Below are positions 23,227-30,064 of a DNA stretch of 33,626 bases, one piece after another (position 1 is the first letter of the stretch; each line of letters opens with the position of its first letter). The notes below the pieces were generated by a model. That model saw only the letters and a program-made list of their open reading frames with translations, was not told the origin of the DNA and did not search any database. This DNA comes from Bacteroidales bacterium M3 (GTDB lineage: Bacteria; Bacteroidota; Bacteroidia; Bacteroidales; Muribaculaceae): the NCBI GenBank assembly GCA_001689445.1, contig LUJN01000032.1:1-33626 (forward strand), read 5' to 3'. A program made the translations under genes and the position numbers.

Positions 23227-25254
23227 CTTTTTGCCTTTGGTTTTCTTGGCCTTGCGAAGACGCAGCACCTGCGCCGAGCGGGCGGGGAGGTAGAGTTTTA
23301 GCCACTCCTTGCCGATGGGCTTATAGAGCGGGTCGGGCTGCGTGAGGTGGGATACGGTCTCGTCAATGTTGCCGTAGCCGCCAAAGCGGGGATTGTCGCT
23401 CGACAGCACGACGTCATATTCCCCTGCCGGCGCAAGCACACCGTAGTCGGTGAACGACTTGAACGGGTTCCAGTTGAACACAAACAGCAGGTCGCCGCGC
23501 ATGAACGCTAACACTTGGTCGTCATCTTTCTCCCATATCTTGTCGACCGGGAGCGCCTGGAAGTTGTAGGTGTCACCCACAAGCTCTATCATGGCGTTGT
23601 CAAAGTCATTGAGGTACTCGTATTGCAGCTCCTTGCGGTCTACGAGGTCCCACTGGCGGCGGGCATACTTGTAGCTCCAGCCGTTGCCCTCGCGGGGGAA
23701 GTCGATCCACTCGGGATGGCCGAACTCGTTGCCCATGAAGTTGAGGTAGCCGCCGTTGATGGTGGCGAGCGTGACGAGGCGTATCATCTTGTGGAGTGCG
23801 ATGCCGCGTGCCACGGCTGCATTGTCGTCCCCCTTCATCATGTGCCAGTACATCTGGTCGTCGATGAGGCGGAATATGACGGTCTTGTCGCCTACAAGGG
23901 CCTGGTCGTGGCTCTCGACATAGGAGATGGTCTTCTCGTCGGAGCGGCGGTTGGTCAGTTCCCAAAATATCGAGGTCGGGTGCCAGTCCTCGTCCTTCTT
24001 CTCCTTGAGGGTCTTTATCCAGTAGTCGGGGATGCCCATCGCCATGCGGTAGTCAAATCCTATGCCCCCGTCCTCGACCTTGGTGGCGAGTCCCGGCATA
24101 CCGCTCATCTCCTCGGCGATGGTGATGGCGCGGGGATTGACCTCGTGGATGAGCTTGTTGGCGAGTGTCAGGTAGGTGATGGCGTTGGTGTCCTGGCCCC
24201 CGTTGTAGTAGTCGCCATAGCCGCCAAAAGCCTGCCCGAGCCCGTGGTTGTAGTAGAGCATCGAGGTCACGCCGTCAAAGCGGAATCCGTCAAACTTGAA
24301 CTCCTCCAGCCAATACTTGCAGTTGGAGAGCAGGAAGTGGAGCACCTGGTTTTTACCGTAGTCAAAGCAGAGCGAGTCCCATGCCGAGTGCTCGCGGCGA
24401 TGGTCGCCGTAGAAGTAGAGGTCATACGATCCGTCAAGGCGTCCGAGACCCTCGACCTCGTTTTTGACCGCGTGGGAGTGTACGATGTCCATGATGACGG
24501 CTATCCCCATCTCGTGTGCAGTGTCAATGAGCGACTTCAGCTCCTCAGGTGTACCGAAGCGGCTTGACGGGGCATAGAAGTTGGAGACGTGGTAGCCGAA
24601 TGAGCCGTAGTATGGGTGCTCCTGGATGGCCATTATCTGTATGGCGTTGTAGCCGTCCTTGGCGATGCGGGGCAGAATGTTGTCGCGGAACTCCGTGTAG
24701 GTGCCCACGCCCTCACGCTCCTGCGCCATGCCGATGTGGCACTCGTAGATGAGCAGCGGCTTGGTGTCGGGGACAAATTTCTTGACTTTCCACTTGTATT
24801 GCGTCTCGGGTGCCCACACCTGAGCGGAGAAAATCTTGGTCTGCTCGTCCTGTACGACACGGTTGGCATACGCCGGGATGCGCTCGCCTCGTCCTCCGTC
24901 CCAGTCGACAATCATCTTGAACAGATCGCCGTGATGGAGGTCATTCTCCTTGAGGCGTATCTCCCACACGCCGTTTTTCTTGGGCTTGAGGCGGTATTTC
25001 ACCAGCTCGCGCCACTTTGAGAAGTCGCCTATGAGCGTGATGCCTGTGGCGTTGGGCGCCCATTCGCGGAATACCCACCCTGTCGGGGTGCGGTGAAGTC
25101 CAAAGTAATTGTAGGCGTTGGCAAATTTGTCGAGCGAGCCGTCCACGGCTGTCAGTTCGCGCTCCTTGTTGAGCGCGTCATTGTGGCGTCCCACGATAGC
25201 GTCGGTGTAAGGTTCGAGCCAGGGGTCATTCTTTATTATAGGAAGTGATTCCAT
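23224..25254 (-). CDS. glgB: 1,4-alpha-glucan branching enzyme (eukaryotic-type GH13)
   Basis: Introduces alpha-1,6 branches into glycogen by cutting and transferring alpha-1,4 chains; cytosolic. The 676-residue protein has a CBM48 domain (about 50-150, with VFREWAPNATGITLIGDFSKW) and a GH13 barrel: DIVHSHAVKN (256-265), the nucleophile D327 in GFRFDGVTSML, the acid/base E381 in AEEMSGMP and the transition-state residues H449-D450 in VESHDQ. This resembles eukaryotic GBE1-type enzymes more than E. coli GlgB, as is usual in Bacteroidetes. The C-terminal beta domain ends in a lysine-rich tail. No other glycogen gene is adjacent. Its promoter lies within an inverted repeat (25326-25439). Confidence 0.95.
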   Translation of the reverse strand: MESLPIIKNDPWLEPYTDAIVGRHNDALNKERELTAVDGSLDKFANAYNYFGLHRTPTGWVFREWAPNATGITLIGDFSKWRELVKYRLKPKKNGVWEIRLKENDLHHGDLFKMIVDWDGGRGERIPAYANRVVQDEQTKIFSAQVWAPETQYKWKVKKFVPDTKPLLIYECHIGMAQEREGVGTYTEFRDNILPRIAKDGYNAIQIMAIQEHPYYGSFGYHVSNFYAPSSRFGTPEELKSLIDTAHEMGIAVIMDIVHSHAVKNEVEGLGRLDGSYDLYFYGDHRREHSAWDSLCFDYGKNQVLHFLLSNCKYWLEEFKFDGFRFDGVTSMLYYNHGLGQAFGGYGDYYNGGQDTNAITYLTLANKLIHEVNPRAITIAEEMSGMPGLATKVEDGGIGFDYRMAMGIPDYWIKTLKEKKDEDWHPTSIFWELTNRRSDEKTISYVESHDQALVGDKTVIFRLIDDQMYWHMMKGDDNAAVARGIALHKMIRLVTLATINGGYLNFMGNEFGHPEWIDFPREGNGWSYKYARRQWDLVDRKELQYEYLNDFDNAMIELVGDTYNFQALPVDKIWEKDDDQVLAFMRGDLLFVFNWNPFKSFTDYGVLAPAGEYDVVLSSDNPRFGGYGNIDETVSHLTQPDPLYKPIGKEWLKLYLPARSAQVLRLRKAKKTKGKK

Positions 25255-25325
25255 TGGTTAGGGTTTATTTGGGTTTAATTTGTCTTGTCTGTGTCCTGTC
25301 ACTGTGCATCCGCATAAATAACCGG

Positions 25326-25439
25326 AGGGGCGTGCCATAGACGGCCGTCTCCGCATGGTTATGAGTGCTAATACAAACTTAGTCAAAATAATTCATCCCG
25401 CCATAACCCATGCCCCTATTTTTGCGTTGGCACGCCCCT
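25326..25439. repeat. Inverted repeat flanking the glgB promoter
   Basis: The arm aggggcgtgcca at 25326-25337 and the arm tggcacgcccct at 25428-25439 are perfect 12-base reverse complements separated by 90 bases. The spacer contains the minus-strand promoter elements of glgB. The right arm is followed by a T-run (25438-25445). The arm sequence is nearly the same as the terminator stem at 5271-5303, so one explanation is a terminator-like palindrome split by inserted DNA; another is an invertible segment. Confidence 0.6.
25374..25405 (-). promoter_or_regulatory. Probable promoter of glgB
   Basis: On the minus strand TATG (25405-25402) and TAAGTTTG (25381-25374) are separated by 20 bases. The -7 box is a perfect match and the -33 box has one deviation from TTTG. 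The leader to the start codon at 25254 would be about 110 bases long and includes the left arm of the inverted repeat. Confidence 0.5.
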
Positions 25440-25494
25440 TTTTTTGAGATATGCGGCTATTTTAAGATAAAAAGATTAAAACAGCCACCCTCTA

Positions 25495-25525
25495 TTGCAC
25501 AAACCAAAATCTTTCCCTACCTTTG
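25495..25525 (+). promoter_or_regulatory. Promoter of tRNA-Leu
   Basis: TTG at 25495-25497 and TACCTTTG at 25518-25525 with 20 bases between them match the Bacteroidetes consensus fully. The tRNA begins 11 bases downstream of the -7 box. Confidence 0.75.
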
Positions 25526-25535
25526 CCCCCGAAAT

Positions 25536-25617
25536 GCCCGGATGGCGGAATCGGTAGACGCGCCGGTCTCAAACACCGGTGGGGCGACCCATCCCGGTTC
25601 GATCCCGGGTCCGGGTA
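25536..25617 (+). tRNA. tRNA-Leu (anticodon CAA)
   Basis: An 82-base class II tRNA. The acceptor stem GCCCGGA pairs with TCCGGGT (25610-25616, one G-U pair), the anticodon stem CCGGT/ACCGG encloses ctCAAac with CAA at 25570-25572, a variable arm follows, and the T arm is CCCGG-TTCGATC-CCGGG. The discriminator is A at 25617 and CCA is not encoded. A full promoter precedes it and a hairpin terminator follows at 25621. Confidence 0.95.
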
Positions 25618-25620
25618 CAA

Positions 25621-25662
25621 AATACGGCTGTTAACTCGTTGAGTAACAGCCGTATTTGTTTT
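25621..25662 (+). terminator. Terminator of tRNA-Leu
   Basis: The arms 25621-25633 and 25644-25656 (aatacggctgtta / taacagccgtatt) are perfect 13-base reverse complements with a 10-base loop, followed by tgttttta. Confidence 0.85.
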
Positions 25663-25731
25663 TATGGGTAGCCAAAGTGTATAAATTGTGAATATTTCAT
25701 TGTATTTGCAACCTATTACATAATATTTGAG

Positions 25732-25739
25732 TAACTTTG
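25732..25739 (+). promoter_or_regulatory. Possible -7 box for the ORF6N gene (TAACTTTG)
   Basis: A perfect TAnnTTTG box 22 bases before the start codon at 25761. A TTTG at 25705-25708 is the nearest -33 candidate but is 23 bases away, longer than usual. Confidence 0.45.
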
Positions 25740-25760
25740 AAATTGGAATAGGTATTTTTG

Positions 25761-26351
25761 ATGACTATGGACGAGGCAGAAGTTGTACGCTCAAAAATTT
25801 ATGAGGTAAGTGGTCAAAAGGTGATGCTCGACCGCGACCTTGCGGCAATGTACGGGGTTACTACAGGCAACCTCAACAAGGCCGTAAAGCGCAACCTTGG
25901 GCGTTTCCCGGATGATTTTATGTTTCAGCTCACACCCGAGGAATTTGAGCGCGTCCGGTCTTTGGTATTCCAAAATGGAATCTCAAAGGGGCGTGGCGGC
26001 ACGCGCTATATGCCGTATGCCTTTACTGAGCAAGGAGTGGCGATGCTGTCGAGTGTCCTCAACAGCGAGACGGCAATACGAATAAACATCGGTATTATGC
26101 GGGCGTTTGTCAGCGTCCGTCAGGCATTGTCGCAGCCGAGACCCTCGGAACTCTCGCTGTTGCAACGGGAGGTCAAGGAACTTAGGGAATATGTCAACGA
26201 CATACTGACCGACCAGAACGATATAAACGAGGAGACCAGGATGCAATTGGAGCTAATAAACGAGTCCATTGCCGAACTGCAAACCGAGAAGAGGTTTTCC
26301 CCACCCGTGTCTCGGCGCAAAATCGGATTTACAGCTCCCAATGGCGATTGA
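25761..26351 (+). CDS. ORF6N domain protein (putative DNA-binding)
   Basis: A 196-residue protein whose N-terminal 85 or so residues form an ORF6N domain: EVVRSKIYEVSGQKVMLDRD, LAAMYGVTTGNLNKAVKRN, FPDDFMFQLTPEEF and RYMPYAFTEQGVAMLSSVL are typical. This domain was described in phage and Bacteroidetes proteins and is thought to bind DNA. The C-terminal part (SLLQREVKELREYVNDILTD and on) looks like a coiled coil, suggesting oligomerisation. The start at 25761 (ATG) is used; a second ATG at 25767 is possible. It sits directly downstream of tRNA-Leu with no integrase or other phage gene nearby. Target and role are unknown. Confidence 0.85.
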   Translation: MTMDEAEVVRSKIYEVSGQKVMLDRDLAAMYGVTTGNLNKAVKRNLGRFPDDFMFQLTPEEFERVRSLVFQNGISKGRGGTRYMPYAFTEQGVAMLSSVLNSETAIRINIGIMRAFVSVRQALSQPRPSELSLLQREVKELREYVNDILTDQNDINEETRMQLELINESIAELQTEKRFSPPVSRRKIGFTAPNGD

Positions 26352-26376
26352 CGTTCGAATATGGATGGACTTGGGG

Positions 26377-26574
26377 TTAGGACTTGCGGAATTTTAGGTA
26401 GCAGAAGGTCATCACCATAGTCATGATGAGGGGGTCGATGGCTTCGGCGAGGAGGACTTTGCCGGCGGGGTCGCGGTAATAGTCGACGAGGGCGAGAATG
26501 AGGAGTATCAGGCCGAGGACGATGCCGATGGGGGAGAGCCGGCGCGCGAGGCGTATGAGGGTGGCTGTGTTCAT
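26377..26574 (-). CDS. Small membrane protein of unknown function
   Basis: A 65-residue protein starting MNTATLIRLARRLSP with two predicted membrane helices (IGIVLGLILLILALVDYY and PLIMTMVMTFCYLKF), joined by a short loop containing DPAGKVLLAEA. The start ATG at 26574 overlaps the upstream stop codon in an ATGA, so translation is coupled to the gene at 26571-27185; an in-frame upstream extension into that gene is rejected for this reason. No family is recognised. Confidence 0.65.
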   Translation of the reverse strand: MNTATLIRLARRLSPIGIVLGLILLILALVDYYRDPAGKVLLAEAIDPLIMTMVMTFCYLKFRKS

Positions 26575-27185
26575 GGTAGGTGTGGTTGTTTCTTGATTTG
26601 GGGCGTGATGTTGAGGTGTGACAGGGCGTCGTACCATTGGGAGCGCAGGTCGGGGATTGTCTGCATGAACGGGAGGATGTCGTCGCCGTAGGCACGGCGG
26701 GAGTAGAATGTCAGCAGGGTGGCCTTGCGGCCGTTGAGGGTGATCTGGCGGTAGTGGTGCACGTCGGCCTCCACGCAGTCGAGGGTCTCGCCTTTGCCGT
26801 CGCTCACGATGAAGTCGACGATATATTCGCCGTCATTTTCCGCGACCATATAGCGGCACACCTTGTCGGTCTTTTTGCGCTCCTCCAGTTCCTCGGCCTT
26901 GGCGTAGGCTGCTTCGCGAGGGGTCTTGTCCCACATGAGTACACTGAGGGTCAGCATCTCATTGTATCGCTCAAGGCTCTCGCCCCTTGGCAGGTATTCC
27001 TGTAGGTAGTAGATTTCCACCGGGTGGCTGCTCCATGCAAGATAGAACTTCTGTCCGCAGAATTCAAGGGGGCCTTTAACGCCGATATAGTCCACGGCTT
27101 TTTCAATGTTTTTGTCGGTTACGCCCGCACAAGCGACCGCGATTGCCGTTATGGACAGAATCAATGTCAAGATTGCACGTCTCAT
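26571..27185 (-). CDS. Exported protein of unknown function
   Basis: A 204-residue protein starting at an ATG (27185; a TTG nine bases upstream is less likely) with a signal peptide MRRAILTLILSITAIAVACA. The cysteine after AVA could be a lipidation site, but the -3 residue is not canonical. The mature part contains KFYLAWSSHPVEIYYLQEYLP, a charged middle (YAKAEELEERKKTDKV) and VVxxxGExIVDFIVSDG-like beta segments; I do not recognise a family. It is coupled by an ATGA overlap to a small two-helix membrane protein, suggesting that both act together in the envelope. A -7 box is visible just upstream. Confidence 0.75.
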   Translation of the reverse strand: MRRAILTLILSITAIAVACAGVTDKNIEKAVDYIGVKGPLEFCGQKFYLAWSSHPVEIYYLQEYLPRGESLERYNEMLTLSVLMWDKTPREAAYAKAEELEERKKTDKVCRYMVAENDGEYIVDFIVSDGKGETLDCVEADVHHYRQITLNGRKATLLTFYSRRAYGDDILPFMQTIPDLRSQWYDALSHLNITPQIKKQPHLP

Positions 27186-27209
27186 ATCAGTCAAGGATAG
27201 GTGTCAATG

Positions 27210-27217
27210 CAAAGATA
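27210..27217 (-). promoter_or_regulatory. Probable -7 box for the 27185 operon (TATCTTTG)
   Basis: On the minus strand positions 27217-27210 read TATCTTTG, a perfect TAnnTTTG box 25 bases before the start codon at 27185. A TTG at the usual upstream distance is not present. Confidence 0.5.
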
Positions 27218-27249
27218 GGGAAACCGGCGGAGGAAAAGTGTAACATATG

Positions 27250-28383
27250 TTACGTTGTTCCGGATTTTGTGGGGAGAGTGGTGCCGTCGGGTGGCTGTGT
27301 GGTGGCTTTTGCGTGGTGGAGCTGGCGGTTGATGACATACTCCTTGTAGTAGGCGAGCAGTAGGGTGGTGAGGGGCAGGGCGATAATCATGCCGATGATG
27401 CCGAGGAGCGAGCCCCACACCGAGAGCGACAGTAGGATGACGGCCGGGTTTAGGCCAAGTGCCTTGCCCATGATTTTGGGCGTGAGCACATAGTCGCAGA
27501 CGCATTGGCTGCATACGTAGACGAGCAGGCATTTGCCCAGTTCCGACCAGAATCCCACCGTGCCCCCGAGCGAGTAGATGAAGCATACTATGGTCACGGG
27601 GATGAGTGTCACGTATTGGAAGTATGGGATGATGTAGAGTATGCCGACAAGCACGCCGAGCACTATCGCAAGCGGTATGCCGACGATGGAGAATCCTATG
27701 CAGTAGAGCACGGCGGCGCACATGGCAATGATTATCTGCCCACGGAAATAGTGGTTCATGTTGGTCTTGATGTCGTCGCTGACGCGGGTGGCTATCGGGC
27801 GCAACTTCGGCGGCACGAGCATCTGCAGTCCGTGCATGAGGGGCCGGTAGTCGATGAGGATGAAGATGACGTATATGAATGCCAACAGCCATTCGAGCGT
27901 GTGGAGCAGGAAGTCGATGGTGGCCGTGAGCAGCGATGTGCTCTTGTTGAGCACTGTCTCCAATCGTGTGCCCGAGAACAGGTCGTTGATATTGGTCGAG
28001 GAGAGCGTCTTGTCGATATAGTCGCGCAGGTCGTCAGGGATAAGGGGGATGTCGACATGGTGCCTGGAGTATTCCTGCACCATCATGTCCATATCGTGTA
28101 TCTCGTCGATGGCCGACGGCACAAAGAAGTATATCACTCCCGCCGCCACGGCCGTTACCTCGATGATGGTTAGGAACACGGCTATGACACGCCATCGGAG
28201 GTGCAACCACCGCAGGTTCAGCTCCACGACCGGCTCCAGCAGGTAGGCTATTAGGCAGGCGAGGCAGAACGGCAGCAATACATTCTTCAGGTCGTTGATG
28301 AGCCATATCGCGCCGGCAGCCAAGGCAAGCCCGGCGATGATGCGCACCACCCGGTCGAATGTGTATGGACGGCTTCCTGACAT
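27250..28383 (-). CDS. AI-2E family (PerM/TqsA-like) membrane permease
   Basis: A 377-residue inner-membrane protein of the AI-2E transporter family. It has paired N-terminal helices (IIAGLALAAGAIWLI, LLPFCLACLIAYLLEPVV), a third helix VIAVFLTIIEVTAVAAGVIYF, a long polar middle region (about 95-145), and the C-terminal helix set with the family-typical GQIIIAMCAAVLYCIGF, GVLVGILYIIPYFQYV and CDYVLTPKIMGKALGLNPAVILLSL. Members export varied solutes or ions, and the name does not prove autoinducer transport. It follows the HD-domain gene on the same strand, separated by a 143-base gap with small repeats. The stop codon lies within a 14-base palindrome (27240-27253). Confidence 0.9.
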   Translation of the reverse strand: MSGSRPYTFDRVVRIIAGLALAAGAIWLINDLKNVLLPFCLACLIAYLLEPVVELNLRWLHLRWRVIAVFLTIIEVTAVAAGVIYFFVPSAIDEIHDMDMMVQEYSRHHVDIPLIPDDLRDYIDKTLSSTNINDLFSGTRLETVLNKSTSLLTATIDFLLHTLEWLLAFIYVIFILIDYRPLMHGLQMLVPPKLRPIATRVSDDIKTNMNHYFRGQIIIAMCAAVLYCIGFSIVGIPLAIVLGVLVGILYIIPYFQYVTLIPVTIVCFIYSLGGTVGFWSELGKCLLVYVCSQCVCDYVLTPKIMGKALGLNPAVILLSLSVWGSLLGIIGMIIALPLTTLLLAYYKEYVINRQLHHAKATTQPPDGTTLPTKSGTT

Positions 28384-28445
28384 GACGATTGCTGTTTTTG
28401 TTGAAACGCTTTACTATAAATAATCGTCGGGAGGCCGAAAATGTT

Positions 28446-28523
28446 CTATAGGGGAATAGGTCTAATAGGGCAGATAGGCCCTATAGGGCTTATTTGACCT
28501 ATTTGGCTTATCGGCACCTATTG
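28446..28523. repeat. CCTAT/ATAGG micro-repeat cluster between the HD gene and the permease
   Basis: About eight short units of the type ATAGG or CCTAT are packed into 78 bases in both orientations, for example aataggtc (28455-28462) facing gacctatt (28496-28503) and ctataggg near 28481. The whole could fold as nested hairpins. No T-run follows, so it may attenuate rather than end transcription from the HD gene into the permease. Confidence 0.6.
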
Positions 28524-28526
28524 TGG

Positions 28527-29141
28527 TCAGTTGATGGTCTTCATCGGGCGCTCGATAAACTTTGAGGCGGCGGTGTCGGCCATGTGGATGAGGGTCACGA
28601 GCGGGTATAGCTTCTCGGCCTGCTTGAAGTTGCCTATCGCCTCACCGTCGGAGTCGTTGACGCTCCACGCACCCATGTGCCAACGTATGGCGCATATCTC
28701 GTCGTCGTTCAGCCCAAGTCCCAGCTTGAACAGCATGATGACCGACTTCTCGCCGTGTCCTACTGGCATACGGCCATAGCTGGTGCCGTACTCGGCCTTG
28801 CCAAACTCCACTTGCGCGTTGCGCTTGCGCACATACAGGTCGGCCTTGCATACGTCGTGGAGCAGGGCGGCGATGATGATGCTCTCGTTGGATATATCCT
28901 CAAAAATGTCGGGGCGCATTGCCATGAATGTCTCCTTAAGCTTTACCGCCGCCTCGTAGACATTGAGCGAGTGGAGCATAAGGCCGCCTTCAAAGCAGAG
29001 GTGGTTTTTCATTGACGCCGGTGCTGTGAAAAAGCCTATCCGCTCAAGCTCTTTGATAAAATAATCGATATCCTCAATGTCGGTCGACTTGAGCAGCGAG
29101 ATAAACTCCTCCTTATATTTCTTCAGTTCTTCCTTTTCCAT
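28527..29141 (-). CDS. HD-domain metal-dependent phosphohydrolase-like protein
   Basis: A 204-residue cytosolic protein with an HD-superfamily metal site: H57 in GGLMLHSLNVYE, the HD pair H95-D96 in ALLHDVCKADLY, H129 in PVGHGEKS, H155 in IRWHMGAW and D189 in IHMADTAAS. The residue order matches HD phosphohydrolases, which act on nucleotides or other phosphoesters, but the substrate cannot be told. The N-terminal 30 residues are acidic and helical. It starts MEKEELKKYKEE at 29141, divergent from the zinc-ribbon membrane protein at 29210. Confidence 0.85.
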   Translation of the reverse strand: MEKEELKKYKEEFISLLKSTDIEDIDYFIKELERIGFFTAPASMKNHLCFEGGLMLHSLNVYEAAVKLKETFMAMRPDIFEDISNESIIIAALLHDVCKADLYVRKRNAQVEFGKAEYGTSYGRMPVGHGEKSVIMLFKLGLGLNDDEICAIRWHMGAWSVNDSDGEAIGNFKQAEKLYPLVTLIHMADTAASKFIERPMKTIN

Positions 29142-29162
29142 CGGATGTTATATTTGCTGACT

Positions 29163-29170
29163 CAAAATTA
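29163..29170 (-). promoter_or_regulatory. Possible -7 box of the HD-domain gene (TAATTTTG)
   Basis: On the minus strand positions 29170-29163 read TAATTTTG, 22 bases before the start codon at 29141. An identical box for the divergent gene lies at 29193-29200, 22 bases away. A good -33 element is missing for both. Confidence 0.4.
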
Positions 29171-29192
29171 GCGAAACTCTATTGTTTTTACA

Positions 29193-29200
29193 TAATTTTG
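29193..29200 (+). promoter_or_regulatory. Possible -7 box of the zinc-ribbon membrane protein gene (TAATTTTG)
   Basis: TAATTTTG matches TAnnTTTG and ends 10 bases before the ATG at 29210, or 19 before the alternative ATG at 29219. The second start would give a more normal leader. Confidence 0.4.
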
Positions 29201-29209
29201 TGCTGAAAA

Positions 29210-30013
29210 ATGGCGCATATGGGAAAAGTATCGCATATTGGGAATAACGGTAAATCGGTAACCTGCCTTAACTGCGGGGAAATGTGCCGTGGTAATTATT
29301 GCTCCCATTGCGGGCAGGCAACCTCCACGTCGAGGCTTCAGACGCGCTCGTTTATGCTCGATACCCTGAGCGGTCTGCTTCGGGTCAACCGTGGCTTCTT
29401 CTTTACGGCATGGAATCTGCTCATACATCCGTGGGACGTGATACGTGACTATGCTGCCGGGCGCAGGGTGCGCTATCTGGCACCAGTCGCAATGCTACTC
29501 GTGCTGTGCCTCATCTCTGTGGTAGCCGATTCGCTGACCCCGTCTTTCGACTCCTTGTCTCTTATGCTTGACGACAGGATGGACAGGGCGTCGGCAAGGG
29601 GCGTATATTGGTTCTATGCCGCTTTGAAGTATGTGTGGACCTCCCCTGTGTTGCAAAATCTGCTCTTCTTTATTCCCGGCGTCATCCTTGTGCCTGTGAT
29701 TTTCAGGAAATATGGTGGCGGCCGTTATAATGCCGCAGAGTACTTGATGGCAGCTATATATATGGTGGATGCTTTTCTGGCGTTTGATATTGTCGTCTTC
29801 CCGTTGTCCTTGCTGTCTTTGGGTGGCTTGGAGACGTGGGCGAGTTGGCTCTATGCGCTTTCTGTCACCATAATATCCCTGTCGCGTGCATTCCGTCCCC
29901 GTGGTGGCGGGTGGTTGTTTGCCGTGACCTTGTCGGCCTATGTGACGGCGGTATTGGTGTTGTACTTCATAATATTCGTTGTCGCGGTGTTGCTTTTCTC
30001 GCATACATTATAG
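29210..30013 (+). CDS. Zinc-ribbon membrane protein, DUF3667-like
   Basis: A 267-residue protein (264 if it starts at the ATG at 29219). The N terminus has a zinc-ribbon with C19-x2-C22 and C31-x2-C34 (CLNCG ... CSHCGQ). A juxtamembrane segment rich in Arg and Trp follows (FFFTAWNLLIHPWDVIRDYAAGRRVRYLAP), then about five hydrophobic segments, including VAMLLVLCLISVVA, LLFFIPGVILVPVIF and the very hydrophobic C terminus. This layout matches the DUF3667 family of Bacteroidetes membrane proteins, whose function is unknown. Divergent from the HD-domain gene. Confidence 0.8.
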   Translation: MAHMGKVSHIGNNGKSVTCLNCGEMCRGNYCSHCGQATSTSRLQTRSFMLDTLSGLLRVNRGFFFTAWNLLIHPWDVIRDYAAGRRVRYLAPVAMLLVLCLISVVADSLTPSFDSLSLMLDDRMDRASARGVYWFYAALKYVWTSPVLQNLLFFIPGVILVPVIFRKYGGGRYNAAEYLMAAIYMVDAFLAFDIVVFPLSLLSLGGLETWASWLYALSVTIISLSRAFRPRGGGWLFAVTLSAYVTAVLVLYFIIFVVAVLLFSHTL

Positions 30014-30033
30014 CATTGCTCTCGACTTATTCG

Positions 30034-30041
30034 TATCTTTG
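30034..30041 (+). promoter_or_regulatory. Probable -7 box of tyrS (TATCTTTG)
   Basis: TATCTTTG matches TAnnTTTG and lies 23 bases before the tyrS start at 30065. The nearest TTG (30016-30018) is only 15 bases upstream, shorter than normal, so the -33 element is uncertain. Confidence 0.5.
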
Positions 30042-30064
30042 CACCCAAACAAAAGAATGACCAT

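Noticed and set aside
25410..25634. An open frame of 74 codons containing MAESVDAPVSNTGGATH
   Set aside because: This peptide is the well-known false translation of a tRNA-Leu gene; the tRNA at 25536-25617 with its own promoter and terminator explains the sequence.
25536..26400. Integrated mobile element at tRNA-Leu
   Set aside because: No integrase, transposase or repeat of the tRNA 3' end was found downstream in the window; only the ORF6N gene hints at it.
28446..28523. CRISPR-like array
   Set aside because: The units are only 5-7 bases, irregularly spaced and in both orientations, with no constant repeat or unique spacers and no cas genes nearby.
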